In this document: positions 1 to 7,835 of the stretch, in pieces
Position numbering within the stretch: position 1 is the first letter of the stretch
How the letters are laid out: each line of letters opens with the position of its first letter
DNA from: F1-60-MAGs104 sp964355975
GTDB lineage: Bacteria; Planctomycetota; Phycisphaerae; Phycisphaerales; SM1A02
Assembly (NCBI GenBank): GCA_964355975.1
Contig: CAYHFW010000008.1
Coordinates: 1 to 64,000 of the forward strand
Length of the DNA stretch: 64,000 bases
Reading direction: 5' to 3'
Notes under the pieces: generated by a model
Told to the model about the DNA's origin: nothing
What the model saw: only the letters and a program-made list of their open reading frames with translations
Databases searched by the model: none
Program-made: the position numbers and the translations under genes

Positions 1-1069
1 TCGACGCAAGCGGATCGACCGCGGGATAAATGCCCTTTTCTGCGATCTTGCGCTCGAGCACGATGAACGCATCCAAGTGGCTGAAGGTCGTTGCAGGTGC
101 GGGATCGGTCAAGTCGTCTGCAGGCACATAGATCGCCTGCACGCTGGTGATTGCGCCAGCCTTGGTCGACGTGATGCGCTCTTGCAACTGTCCCATCTCG
201 GTCGAGAGGGTTGGCTGGTATCCCACGGCGCTGGGCATGCGACCCAGAAGCGCAGAGACTTCAGAACCCGCCTGAGTGAAGCGGAACACATTGTCGACGA
301 AGAAGAGGGTTTCTTTTCCGCTCTTGTCGCGGAACGCCTCTGCCATCGTGAGCGCGCTGAGTGCAACGCGCAGACGCGCGCCAGGCGGCTCATTCATCTG
401 ACCGAAGACCATCGCGACCTTGTCGAGCACGTGGCACTTCTTGCCGGTCGAGTCGGTGTACTCGGCCTCTTGCATTTCGAGCCACAAGTCGTTTCCTTCG
501 CGGGTGCGCTCGCCGACGCCGGCGAACACTGAGTATCCACCGAAGTTTCGTGCGACGCGCGCGATCATCTCTTGGATGACAACGGTCTTGCCGACGCCTG
601 CACCGCCGAAGAGTCCGATCTTTCCACCGCGCACGAATGGGCACAAAAGATCGATGACCTTGATGCCTGTTTGCAGCACTTCGGTCTTTGGATTGAGGTC
701 GACGAACGGAGGCGCGAGACGATGAATCGGCATGCGCTCAGTAGCAGCAATTGGACCGCGCTCGTCGATTTCTTGTCCAAGCAAATTGAAGACGCGTCCG
801 AGGACCGGCTCACCGACTGGCACGGTGACTGGCGAACCAGTATCGACGCAGACATCGCCTCGACGAATGCCGTCGGTCGATGCGAGTGCAACGCAGCGCA
901 CTTGGCCGCCGCCGAGATGCTTGGCGACTTCGCCCATGAGGGTCATCTTTTCGCCGCGGAAAGTGAATTCGATCTTGAGCGCGTTGTAGATCTCTGGGAG
1001 TGCGTCCTCAGGAAACTGTGCGTCGAAGGTCGATCCGATGATTTGAGTAATTGTGCCTGACGTTGCCAT
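1..1069 (-). CDS. atpD: F1Fo ATP synthase subunit beta (3'-truncated by window edge)
   Basis: Catalytic beta subunit of the F1 ATPase, which makes ATP at the membrane from the proton or sodium gradient. The reading frame is open from an ATG at 1067-1069 to the window edge, giving about 356 of roughly 470 residues. The translation starts MATSGTITQIIGSTFDAQFP, carries the Walker A P-loop GGAGVGKT near residues 152-159, and has typical beta-subunit blocks such as GERTREGNDLW and DNVFRFTQAGSE. The N-terminus resembles ordinary F-type beta rather than a divergent alternative ATPase. The gene upstream on the same strand is manA, 68 bp away, not atpG, so the usual atpAGDC order is broken here. What follows (possibly atpC) lies outside the window. 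Confidence 0.97.
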   Translation of the reverse strand, partial: MATSGTITQIIGSTFDAQFPEDALPEIYNALKIEFTFRGEKMTLMGEVAKHLGGGQVRCVALASTDGIRRGDVCVDTGSPVTVPVGEPVLGRVFNLLGQEIDERGPIAATERMPIHRLAPPFVDLNPKTEVLQTGIKVIDLLCPFVRGGKIGLFGGAGVGKTVVIQEMIARVARNFGGYSVFAGVGERTREGNDLWLEMQEAEYTDSTGKKCHVLDKVAMVFGQMNEPPGARLRVALSALTMAEAFRDKSGKETLFFVDNVFRFTQAGSEVSALLGRMPSAVGYQPTLSTEMGQLQERITSTKAGAITSVQAIYVPADDLTDPAPATTFSHLDAFIVLERKIAEKGIYPAVDPLAS

Positions 1070-1137
1070 AGTTTTCTCGTTTTTGGTCGAAATGGAGGAG
1101 CGCAAGAGTAGCGGCGAAGCGGCGACTCGTCCACGGC

Positions 1138-2241
1138 TCAGGCGGTCTGAATACCGCCGAATTCTGAGGTGTTCTGCAGGTGATCTGGCAGGGTCGTGAC
1201 CAAGAGTTCAACCCCTGCATTTGTCGCTCGTGCGGAGAGTCCGGTGTGCTCGGCGGGAAGCACGATCGTGCTGCCACGGCGAAGTGGATGCTCAAACGAA
1301 TCGGTCACGAGTTCGCCATCGAGCACCGTCCACGTGACGGGTACGCCGATGCCATCGTGTTGCACGTTTGCGTTGGGGCGCACGACCCACCGCTCGACAT
1401 CGAAGTACTCAGTTCGCACGAGCGACTCGATCGCGACAGACTCTCCATGAATGATGAATGGATCGCGCGTGCGAGTGAGCGCCGCGAGATTTTGCGCATC
1501 GCCGAGCAGCAGACAATCCATTGCCATGTCGATGTGCAGTGGACGCGCTGGATCATTGCGACCCCAATCCCAGATGCGAAATGTTGTGTCGCTTGGAGTT
1601 TGCACTTCGGCGACCAACACGCCAGCGCCGAGCGCGTGGCAGACTCCAGATGGAAGCCAGAAACAGTCTCCGCGCTTCACCGGTTCGGCAATCATGATCT
1701 CGAGCAGCGTGTCGCGTTCGACGTGCATGCGAAACTGCGCGGGGGTGATATCTGGCTGAATTCCGCGGTAAATCAGGGCATCCGCGGCGGCATCGAGTAC
1801 GTACCACATCTCGCTCTTCATGTGCGCGTGCGGGTTGCGGCGGCTGTAGTCGGCAGTGGGATGGACCTGCACAGAAAGATTCTGCGCAGCGTCGAGCACC
1901 TTCACGAGCAATCCGAAGCCAGCCTCTGCTTGGGGTGCATGATCGCGCTTTCGTGTCGGGCAAGATCTTCCAAGCAGCGCTCGGCGGGTGACTGGATTCG
2001 CCAAGAGATCGTGCAGTGTTGTGGCAGATCCGGTGGGGGATGCGATCGCCGTGCGGCCGTCGAAAATCGTCGCCGGAAGATCAGCGAGCAACCACGCTTC
2101 GCCGACCGCGCCGCGCGCGCGCGCCTCTTCGTAGGCGGCATCGCCGACGCGCGACGGCGCGAGCCACTGACCGATGCGGTCGCCACCCCAGACGCGATTT
2201 CGAAAGATTGGAGAGAGCAGCAACGGTGCGAGAGCAGCCAT
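1138..2241 (-). CDS. manA: Mannose-6-phosphate isomerase, type I (class I cupin)
   Basis: Interconverts mannose-6-phosphate and fructose-6-phosphate, feeding GDP-mannose and polysaccharide synthesis in the cytoplasm. The 367-residue product has the zinc-cupin blocks of the family: QVHPTADYS, then KSEMWYVLDA with the metal-binding Glu, and EVQTPSDTTFRIWDW further on. The frame opens farther upstream, at 2295, but the ATG at 2239-2241 is preferred: it gives the normal N-terminus MAALAPLLLSPIFRNRVWGG and sits 7 bp after the fabZ-like stop. The two genes are probably co-transcribed. A strong open frame on the opposite strand is a codon-usage shadow. Confidence 0.93.
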   Translation of the reverse strand: MAALAPLLLSPIFRNRVWGGDRIGQWLAPSRVGDAAYEEARARGAVGEAWLLADLPATIFDGRTAIASPTGSATTLHDLLANPVTRRALLGRSCPTRKRDHAPQAEAGFGLLVKVLDAAQNLSVQVHPTADYSRRNPHAHMKSEMWYVLDAAADALIYRGIQPDITPAQFRMHVERDTLLEIMIAEPVKRGDCFWLPSGVCHALGAGVLVAEVQTPSDTTFRIWDWGRNDPARPLHIDMAMDCLLLGDAQNLAALTRTRDPFIIHGESVAIESLVRTEYFDVERWVVRPNANVQHDGIGVPVTWTVLDGELVTDSFEHPLRRGSTIVLPAEHTGLSARATNAGVELLVTTLPDHLQNTSEFGGIQTA

Positions 2242-2248
2242 CGCGGTC

Positions 2249-2761
2249 TCAGATCGCCATCCCAGTGATGGTCGCTTCGAACACGAGTTTCCCATTCACA
2301 AGTCCCTGCGTCTCACTCACAAACCGCCGCGGATTGAAGCTCAATTCGCGCGTCAAGATGTAGAAAGTGTCGCCAGGCACGACCTGCCCACGAAAAACGA
2401 CGTCGGTGCAGCGGGTGAACCCCAGGAACCCCGTCGTTCGCCCCAGCCGCGTGTGAGCAACGCTGCAAAGTTGTGCTGCGGCCTCGATCATGAGCACTCC
2501 CGGAAAGATTGGCCGTCCGGGAATGTGTCCAGGAACCCAAAACTCATCCGGTCGAATGACCCGCTCGCCGAAGGCCCAGGTCCCCTCGGCGGAGAGCCAG
2601 ATCACTCGGTCGAGCATCCGCATATCTCCGCACTGCGGAAGATGACGGTCAATCTCAGCCTTGTCGCAGGCCGTCTTGGTGAGGTCAATCTGGTCGATTG
2701 GAAAGAGGAGTTGGGATGCCAAATGTTTCTCGGGGGGTGAAAGGTGGCGCAACGATAGCAA
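2249..2761 (-). CDS. fabZ: FabZ/FabA-type 3-hydroxyacyl-ACP dehydratase (hotdog fold)
   Basis: Probably dehydrates 3-hydroxyacyl-ACP in fatty-acid or lipid synthesis. The 170-residue protein has the hotdog active-site segment GHIPGRPIFPGVLMIEAAAQ, which retains the catalytic His (GHxPG) and the acidic residue of the EAxAQ helix. An extra segment of about 45 residues precedes the core (MLSLRHLSPPEKHLASQ). FabZ proteins are often nearer 150 residues, so the true start could be internal. It heads the fabZ-manA-atpD transcription unit. A role in a specialised lipid or polyketide pathway cannot be excluded; no lpx genes are next to it. Confidence 0.85.
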   Translation of the reverse strand: MLSLRHLSPPEKHLASQLLFPIDQIDLTKTACDKAEIDRHLPQCGDMRMLDRVIWLSAEGTWAFGERVIRPDEFWVPGHIPGRPIFPGVLMIEAAAQLCSVAHTRLGRTTGFLGFTRCTDVVFRGQVVPGDTFYILTRELSFNPRRFVSETQGLVNGKLVFEATITGMAI

Positions 2762-2783
2762 TTCGCTAGACTAAAACGCCAAC

Positions 2784-2790
2784 AGGAGGT
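2784..2790 (+). promoter_or_regulatory. Consensus Shine-Dalgarno of the Hc1-like gene
   Basis: AGGAGGT lies 7 nt before the ATG at 2798. It is one of the best ribosome-binding sites in the window; most genes here have weak GAG or GGAG sites. It settles the start codon and suggests high expression. Confidence 0.8.
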
Positions 2791-2797
2791 CATTTCT

Positions 2798-2986
2798 ATG
2801 ATCATGCAAAGTTATGAGAAGCTTCTGGCCGTCGTCGCGAACGCTCGTGAGGACATCGAAAAGGCTGCTGGCGGCAATCGTGCGGCGGGAACCCGCGCTC
2901 GAAAGCACATGCAAGAAGTTCGTTCTGCGGCACAAGACGTGCGCAATGCGATTCTTGCTGCGCGCGCTGAGCCGCCAAAGGCCTGA
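2798..2986 (+). CDS. Histone H1-like (Hc1-type) small basic DNA-binding protein
   Basis: A 62-residue protein, MIMQSYEKLLAVVANARE onward, rich in Lys, Arg and Ala and predicted almost wholly helical. The pattern of an amphipathic helix, then a GGNRAAGTRARKHMQE block, then a second helix matches the short Hc1/histone H1-like family known from chlamydiae and planctomycetes. There these proteins are thought to bind and compact DNA. A consensus ribosome-binding site indicates strong translation. The gene stands alone, divergent from fabZ (36 bp), and ends just before the assembly gap. The family call comes from recalled sequence pattern, not a search. Confidence 0.72.
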   Translation: MIMQSYEKLLAVVANAREDIEKAAGGNRAAGTRARKHMQEVRSAAQDVRNAILAARAEPPKA

Positions 2987-3005
2987 GTTCGGCGCTTTTT
3001 GAGCG

Positions 3006-3105
3006 NNNNNNNNNNNNNNNNNNNNNNNNNNNNNNNNNNNNNNNNNNNNNNNNNNNNNNNNNNNNNNNNNNNNNNNNNNNNNNNNNNNNNNNNNNNNNNN
3101 NNNNN
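3006..3105. other. Scaffold gap (100 N)
   Basis: Exactly 100 unknown bases, the usual placeholder for a gap of unknown size. The right edge starts inside the 21-bp tandem repeat at 3106, and the left edge ends in GAGCG, which matches the end of the repeat unit. The gap most likely exists because the repeat array could not be assembled. Open frames running through it are meaningless. Confidence 0.97.
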
Positions 3106-3181
3106 ACACTACGGTCTTTCAGAGCGACACTACGGTCTTTCAGAGCGACACTACGGTCTTTCAGAGCGACACTACGGTCTT
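3106..3181. repeat. 21-bp tandem repeat, at least 3.6 copies, running into the gap
   Basis: On the minus strand the unit is AAGACCGTAGTGTCGCTCTGA, that is K-T-V-V-S-L-stop. The copy at 3161-3181 forms the last seven codons, stop included, of the isochorismatase-family gene. Exact copies follow at 3140-3160 and 3119-3139, and a 13-nt partial copy at 3106-3118 meets the N run. The array is therefore a head-to-tail amplification of a gene's 3' end. True copy number is unknown. Confidence 0.95.
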
Positions 3182-3727
3182 GGCAAGTGGCAGAACAGCC
3201 CGAAAAGCGGGGTGTTCGCATGACCCCATCAATTCATAGGTCGCAGAGAGCACTCCAGTAGGAATGCTCCCTGCTCTTTCCATTCTTCGAAATGCCGGAG
3301 CGATCTGATCGGGTTGCCCACTCGAGATCGCATCTGTTGCGTGAAAAGTCTGAATTCCATCAGTGCAGCAGTCGAGAATCGTCTGCAGCACGCAGACGTG
3401 CGCTTCGATTCCGCACACGAGCAAGCTCGTGCAGCCGGTTTCGCGCAGGCGCTCGCGCACCCCTGGGGTCAAGGCTGAAAAGGTCGTTTTCTCGAAGACT
3501 GGGGTTCCTGCGGGCAGAACTTCGCGGACCGCTTCCACGGTATGGCCGAGTCCTTTGACGTATTGCTCGGTCACGATGATTGGAAGTTTGAGCAGGGCAG
3601 CTGCCCCGATGAGCGCACGGCAGCGCGTCACGAGAGCAGCGTGTTCGTGAATCGTGTGAATCAGTCGATCTTGGATGTCGATGACGAGCAGGGCGGTCGA
3701 TTCTGGATGGATTCGCGGAATTGGCAT
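3161..3727 (-). CDS. Isochorismatase-family cysteine hydrolase
   Basis: A 188-residue alpha/beta hydrolase of the isochorismatase/nicotinamidase superfamily. The family triad is visible: Asp in LLVIDIQDRLI near residue 17, a Lys in FEKTTFSA near residue 80, and the nucleophilic Cys in CGIEAHVCVLQT near residue 112. The substrate cannot be told from sequence; the closest pattern is the YcaC-like or unknown-amidase branch. Its last seven codons form the first unit of the 21-bp tandem array, so the stop codon is repeated downstream in frame. It follows purB by 12 bp on the same strand. Confidence 0.9.
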   Translation of the reverse strand: MPIPRIHPESTALLVIDIQDRLIHTIHEHAALVTRCRALIGAAALLKLPIIVTEQYVKGLGHTVEAVREVLPAGTPVFEKTTFSALTPGVRERLRETGCTSLLVCGIEAHVCVLQTILDCCTDGIQTFHATDAISSGQPDQIAPAFRRMERAGSIPTGVLSATYELMGSCEHPAFRAVLPLAKTVVSL

Positions 3728-3739
3728 TGGATTCTCTCG

Positions 3740-5185
3740 TTAGACACGAAGTGAAGGTTCTTCGCGCAGAGTCGCGGCGTACCGAGTTCGAATGGGATCG
3801 ATCGTCTCGCGCACGAATCGATCGGTCTGCTCGAGCGAGCGTCCGACAAACTGCGATGCATTCACGATCGAACCGAATTGGATGCCCGCAAAGAGTGAAT
3901 CGCCCGCGAGGCGCGCGAGCAGGTCGTTCGGCGCGCCTTCACCCTTGATGCGCTGAGCCGCCGCTTGCGAATGTTGCCGAAGTCGCTCGTGCGCCTCTTG
4001 TCGATCGACGCCCTTGGCAACCGCAGCGAGCAGAATCTCTTCCGTCGCCATGAATGGCAATTCAGCAGCGAGGCGGGCAGAACACTGCCCTGGATAGACG
4101 ACGAGTCCTCCTGCGATGTTCGCCATGACTTCGAGCGCGCCATCGAGTGCGAGAAACGCTTCGGGCAGCGAGAGGCGGCGGTTCGATGAGTCGTCGAGCG
4201 TGCGCTCGAGCCACTGCGTACTCGCAGTGTCGTATGCGTTGTGTGTGAGTGAAATCACAAATCGCGCGAGACCCGTCGCGCGCTCGCACCGCATTGGATT
4301 GCGCTTGTATGGCATCGCGCTCGATCCGATCTGCTCACTCTCGAATGGCTCATCGACCTCACGCAGGTTGCAGAGCAATCGGATGTCGTTGGCAGTCTTG
4401 TGCACGGCGCACGCACCAATTGCGAGCGACGAGAGCATTTGTGCATCCCAGATTCTTGGATAGGTCTGGCTTGTGAGCGACCAGAGCGATTCAGTCTCGC
4501 CCCAAAAAATCTCTGCGAAACGCCGCTCAAGTTGATCGACGCGCTTGGCATCGCCCCCGCACAGCGCGAGAAAAGATGCTTGCGTTCCAGTCGCGCCGCG
4601 AAGACCACGAAGTCGAAGCGACGCGAGGCGCTGTTCGACCTCGCCGAGCGCAACGACAAATTCTTGCGCCCAGAGCGCAGCGCGGCGTCCCATCGTGAGA
4701 GGTTGTGCTGGTTGGTAGTGGGTGAATCCGAGCACCGGAAGTTCGCGCCACTTCTGCGCGAATGATCCGAGGCGATCGATCACGCGCGCGAGTCGCGTTG
4801 CGATGAGCGTGAGCGCCTCGCGTTGAATGACGGCGTCGGCGTTGCAGACGACATCTTGACTCGTCGCCCCCAGATGCAAGATCGCCCGTGCCGCCGTGGC
4901 TTGATCGCCCAGTGCATGCACATGCGCCATGACATCATGTCGCAACCGTTGTTCGTGTTTCGCTGCAGCGTCGAGATCGACTGAATCAAGCACGCGGCGA
5001 ATCGCTTCGACTTGATCGGCAGTGGGTCCGAGCGAAAGTTCCATCTGTGCTTGTGCGAGCGCGAGCCAGACTCGGCGCCATGTGCTGAATCGGTGGTGCT
5101 CGCTCCAAATCACGCGCATTTGCGCTGAGGCGTTGCGGGTTTCAAGCGGCGAGCGGTAACCGTGACTCGCAGGATCGGATGTCAT
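3740..5185 (-). CDS. purB: Adenylosuccinate lyase, eukaryote-like (ADSL) type
   Basis: Catalyses two fumarate-releasing steps of purine synthesis (SAICAR to AICAR, and adenylosuccinate to AMP). At 481 residues it matches the length of animal ADSL (about 484) rather than the shorter bacterial PurB (about 430). Many blocks are near those of the human enzyme as I recall it: YRSPLETR at the N-terminus, RLRHDVMAHVHALG, LGFTHYQPAQ, GTTGTQASFL-like GATGTQASFL, the signature loop GSSAMPYKRNPM, and WLERTLDDSSNRR. Substrate-binding and catalytic loop residues are present. It is 33 bp downstream of plsY and may share its transcript. Confidence 0.96.
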   Translation of the reverse strand: MTSDPASHGYRSPLETRNASAQMRVIWSEHHRFSTWRRVWLALAQAQMELSLGPTADQVEAIRRVLDSVDLDAAAKHEQRLRHDVMAHVHALGDQATAARAILHLGATSQDVVCNADAVIQREALTLIATRLARVIDRLGSFAQKWRELPVLGFTHYQPAQPLTMGRRAALWAQEFVVALGEVEQRLASLRLRGLRGATGTQASFLALCGGDAKRVDQLERRFAEIFWGETESLWSLTSQTYPRIWDAQMLSSLAIGACAVHKTANDIRLLCNLREVDEPFESEQIGSSAMPYKRNPMRCERATGLARFVISLTHNAYDTASTQWLERTLDDSSNRRLSLPEAFLALDGALEVMANIAGGLVVYPGQCSARLAAELPFMATEEILLAAVAKGVDRQEAHERLRQHSQAAAQRIKGEGAPNDLLARLAGDSLFAGIQFGSIVNASQFVGRSLEQTDRFVRETIDPIRTRYAATLREEPSLRV

Positions 5186-5218
5186 TCTCGCAGGGTAGCG
5201 CAGGTTGACCGCGGCGGC

Positions 5219-5896
5219 TCACTGCGCAGGTTGCTTCGCGCCGACGCGGGGTTCAGTTCCGGCGCGCAGGCGAGTGATATTCGCGCGGTGTTTCCAGATG
5301 ACAAGAAACGCAAGCGCGGTGACTGCGATGAGCAGGGGGAGCACGGCATCCACGGGGGAAGAATTCGCGCCGGTGATTACAAAAGCACGCACTGCGAGCA
5401 AGATCGGCAGTGAGAGTGCTGCGCACATCGACGCAAGCGAGACGAAGCGAAAAAGTTTGAGAACGATGATCCACACGACGAGCGCGCCGAGCGCAGGAAA
5501 TGTCATGAGTGGCCACATCGCAAGCAGTGCGCCGAAACTTGTTGCAACACCCTTGCCGCCGCGAAATCCGACCCACGGCGAATAGACGTGTCCGAGGATC
5601 GCAGCAATGCCAACGAGCGGCATGAGCATTCCAACGAGGTTGGTTTGTTCGGGATGCGCGGGGACCAACACGAACCAGACCGCGAGCACTGGCACTGCCC
5701 CCTTGAGCGCATCAAGCGCGAAGCAGAGAAATCCGTACTTGCGGCCGAGCACTCGTCCCACGTTGGTCGCGCCGATGTTCTTCGATCCATGCTCACGAAT
5801 GTCGATGCCCTTTGCACGACCGAGAATCAGTCCGAAAGGAATGCTTCCTGCGGCAAAACCAAGAACAATCATGGTGGTCCAGAGAGGTGCGCTCAC
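5219..5896 (-). CDS. plsY: Acyl-phosphate:glycerol-3-phosphate acyltransferase
   Basis: Integral membrane enzyme that transfers the acyl group from acyl-phosphate to the sn-1 position of glycerol-3-phosphate, the first step of phospholipid synthesis. The 225-residue sequence has the three cytoplasmic PlsY motifs: GSIPFGLILGR and GSKNIGATNVGRVLG near the N-terminus, and a GFRGGKGVATSFGALL block in the middle, separated by hydrophobic segments. The start is a GTG at 5896; a downstream ATG (MIVLGFAAGS) is an alternative. It lies 9 bp after the glycosyltransferase stop, suggesting co-transcription. Confidence 0.95.
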   Translation of the reverse strand: MSAPLWTTMIVLGFAAGSIPFGLILGRAKGIDIREHGSKNIGATNVGRVLGRKYGFLCFALDALKGAVPVLAVWFVLVPAHPEQTNLVGMLMPLVGIAAILGHVYSPWVGFRGGKGVATSFGALLAMWPLMTFPALGALVVWIIVLKLFRFVSLASMCAALSLPILLAVRAFVITGANSSPVDAVLPLLIAVTALAFLVIWKHRANITRLRAGTEPRVGAKQPAQ

Positions 5897-5905
5897 GGCT
5901 AAATC

Positions 5906-6946
5906 CTACTTGATCGAGTGCGTTGCGAGACGATCATCGAGCGTGCGCGCTGCAGCGATGACGTCGCCGACTGAAATGCGATCGATCGCGCAGAGTTCTT
6001 TGTGATCATCGGCGATGCAATCCTCTGTGAGAAAAGGTTCGGCGATGAGTCGTTGCTCGAAGGGATAGTCGAGCGGTGTGAATCGATGGTCGGTCGGTCC
6101 AAAGAGCGCAATCGTTGGAGTGTTGAGCGCTGCTGCGATGGCGCGCGGTCCAGTGTCGTTGGTCAGCAACAGCGCAGTGCGCGTGAGGATGCCCTTGAGC
6201 GATCCAAGTGAGACTCCGCGCGCGCAGAGGTCGATGCCTTGGCATTCTTTGGCAATCTCTGCGCAGAGATTGGCCTCAGAGCGGTTGCCAGTGACGGCGA
6301 TGCGCCGTGGTGTGCCCGCCGCGCGTGCGCGCGCTGAGAGTTCGAGTGCTGCGAGCGCGAACGAAGGCGCTGGCCACCGCTTGTCGTCGCGGTTTGCGCC
6401 TGGGTTGAGCAGAATCAAGTCGCGAGATGGTGAGGATGAATTCGTTGCGTCTTCGCCGAGCAGCGCGCGCGCTTTCGCGTCGTCGGCAGCGGTGACTGCA
6501 AGTTCAAGGCGACGGTCGGTGAGCGGCGAGTTCGTCCACCACTGCGCAAGGTCTGCGTATGAATCGACGGTGCTCTGCACGCGCTGCGGGGTCGCAAACG
6601 GATGGGTGAGCAGCCACGAGCGACCATCGCGCGCTGTGCCGACACGCTGCGACACCCCGCAGAGTCGACCAAACAGCGCACTGCGAAATGAGTTTGGCAG
6701 CAGCACGACTGCATCGAATCGTTCGCGGCGAATGGCGCGCAGCTCGCCGAGCGCGCCGCGGCCACGCATCGATCCGCCGACGAATGAATGCACGAACGGC
6801 AACCCTGCGACGAGAGGTTCGAGCATCGGTCGACCGAACAACACAATGCGCGCGCTCGGAAAGGTTTGCGCGATGTGCCGCACTGCGGGCGTTGCCATGC
6901 ACACATCGCCGACCCACGATGGCAAGATCACAAGGATCGATTTCAT
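5906..6946 (-). CDS. Glycosyltransferase family 9 (heptosyltransferase-like)
   Basis: A 346-residue GT-B protein of the ADP-heptose:LPS heptosyltransferase family. The N-terminal ILVILPSWVGDVCMATPAV block, with the PxxxGD motif, is typical of WaaF-type enzymes. The C-terminal half has LLLTNDTGPRAIAAALNTP and ALFGPTDHRFTP, the sugar-nucleotide-binding part. It overlaps the upstream HAD phosphatase gene by four bases (ATGA). As that protein is a GmhB-like heptose phosphatase, the pair fits synthesis and transfer of heptose to an LPS core. waaF is plausible, but the exact acceptor is not known. Confidence 0.9.
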   Translation of the reverse strand: MKSILVILPSWVGDVCMATPAVRHIAQTFPSARIVLFGRPMLEPLVAGLPFVHSFVGGSMRGRGALGELRAIRRERFDAVVLLPNSFRSALFGRLCGVSQRVGTARDGRSWLLTHPFATPQRVQSTVDSYADLAQWWTNSPLTDRRLELAVTAADDAKARALLGEDATNSSSPSRDLILLNPGANRDDKRWPAPSFALAALELSARARAAGTPRRIAVTGNRSEANLCAEIAKECQGIDLCARGVSLGSLKGILTRTALLLTNDTGPRAIAAALNTPTIALFGPTDHRFTPLDYPFEQRLIAEPFLTEDCIADDHKELCAIDRISVGDVIAAARTLDDRLATHSIK

Positions 6947-7803
6947 CCGCTCACCCAGAGTGGACCCGCCCCATGCGACTGCGCCCAGTGACTCGTCGTG
7001 CGGCGAAGTTCGGCGGCGAATCCCAACGCAACAATCTCTGCGCCGACGATGTCGAAGGCAACGCCCGATTCGTCAACGGTGAATTGCGCGAGGCGAACCC
7101 CCGCGCGCTCAGCGAGCGCATGGGCTGTCACACGCACGATTTCGCGCGTCTGCGCGTCGTGCAAACGCCCCGGGAGCGCGAGAATTCGGGCAGAATTCGT
7201 TTCTTGCCAGACGGGCGATCCGTCGCGTCCATCAACGCGCACGATGCGCTGACTTGCATGCAAGAGGTCGCTCTCGATGTAATCCGCACTGCTCGATGCC
7301 CGCAGGTCGGCATCGGACGAGGTCGTTGCCGCGATGCGAATCGTCTTGCAACCAGCAGTCCGTCCAGCGTCAATGTCGCGCTCTTGATCGCCGACCATCC
7401 AACTCGACTTGAGGTCAATCGTGAGTCGCTTCGCCGCATCGAGCAGCATTCCTGGCGCAGGTTTTCTCCACGGATGCTCTTTGCGAAATGCCTCGACCGA
7501 TCCATCGGGGTGATAGGGGCAGAACATCCACTCATTGATCAACGGCGCGTCACCCGTCCAGGCAACCGCACGCGCGAGCAACTCGTCGATGCGTGCGTGC
7601 ACAGTGACGACGTCGCGCTCTGAATACTTGCCGCGTGCGACGCCACCTTGATTTGAGACGACAACCACGAGATAGCCAGCCTCGCGAATCGCGCGAATTC
7701 CCCACGCGGCGCCATCCAACAATCGAACAAGAGTGGGATCACCCAAGTCGCCATCGTTGGCAATGATGGTGTTGTCGCGATCAAGAAAGACGCACTGCTG
7801 CAC
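6943..7803 (-). CDS. gmhB: GmhB-like HAD phosphatase with C-terminal extension
   Basis: Likely D-glycero-D-manno-heptose-1,7-bisphosphate 7-phosphatase, a step in ADP-heptose synthesis. The HAD core is clear: FLDRDNTI (nucleophile and acid Asp) near residues 6-13, VVVSNQGGVARG, and WMVGDQERDIDAGRTAG. The zinc loop is incomplete: CPYHPDG keeps the first Cys/His pair, but the usual C-x-C before RKPAPGM is replaced by H-P-W. About 90 extra residues follow the HAD core and resemble nothing I recognise, rich in short beta-type segments. Translation starts at GTG (7803). It sits directly upstream of the glycosyltransferase with an ATGA overlap. Confidence 0.82.
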   Translation of the reverse strand: MQQCVFLDRDNTIIANDGDLGDPTLVRLLDGAAWGIRAIREAGYLVVVVSNQGGVARGKYSERDVVTVHARIDELLARAVAWTGDAPLINEWMFCPYHPDGSVEAFRKEHPWRKPAPGMLLDAAKRLTIDLKSSWMVGDQERDIDAGRTAGCKTIRIAATTSSDADLRASSSADYIESDLLHASQRIVRVDGRDGSPVWQETNSARILALPGRLHDAQTREIVRVTAHALAERAGVRLAQFTVDESGVAFDIVGAEIVALGFAAELRRTTSHWAQSHGAGPLWVSG

Positions 7804-7835
7804 GCGTGAAGGCTACGCACGAGTCACAGCGCGCG

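Noticed and set aside
1180..2268. 362-codon plus-strand open frame across manA
   Set aside because: It is antisense to a clear gene, has no recognisable motif, and arises from the codon usage of high-GC coding DNA. Similar long antisense frames over rpsA (60598-61632) and elsewhere were left out for the same reason.
3106..3181. Possible CRISPR array
   Set aside because: The units are directly adjacent with no spacers, and the unit is the end of a gene. There are no cas genes.
2771..3221. Minus-strand frames running through the N gap
   Set aside because: They are open only because the unknown bases contain no stop codons. The seven-residue repeats they show come from the tandem array read in another frame.
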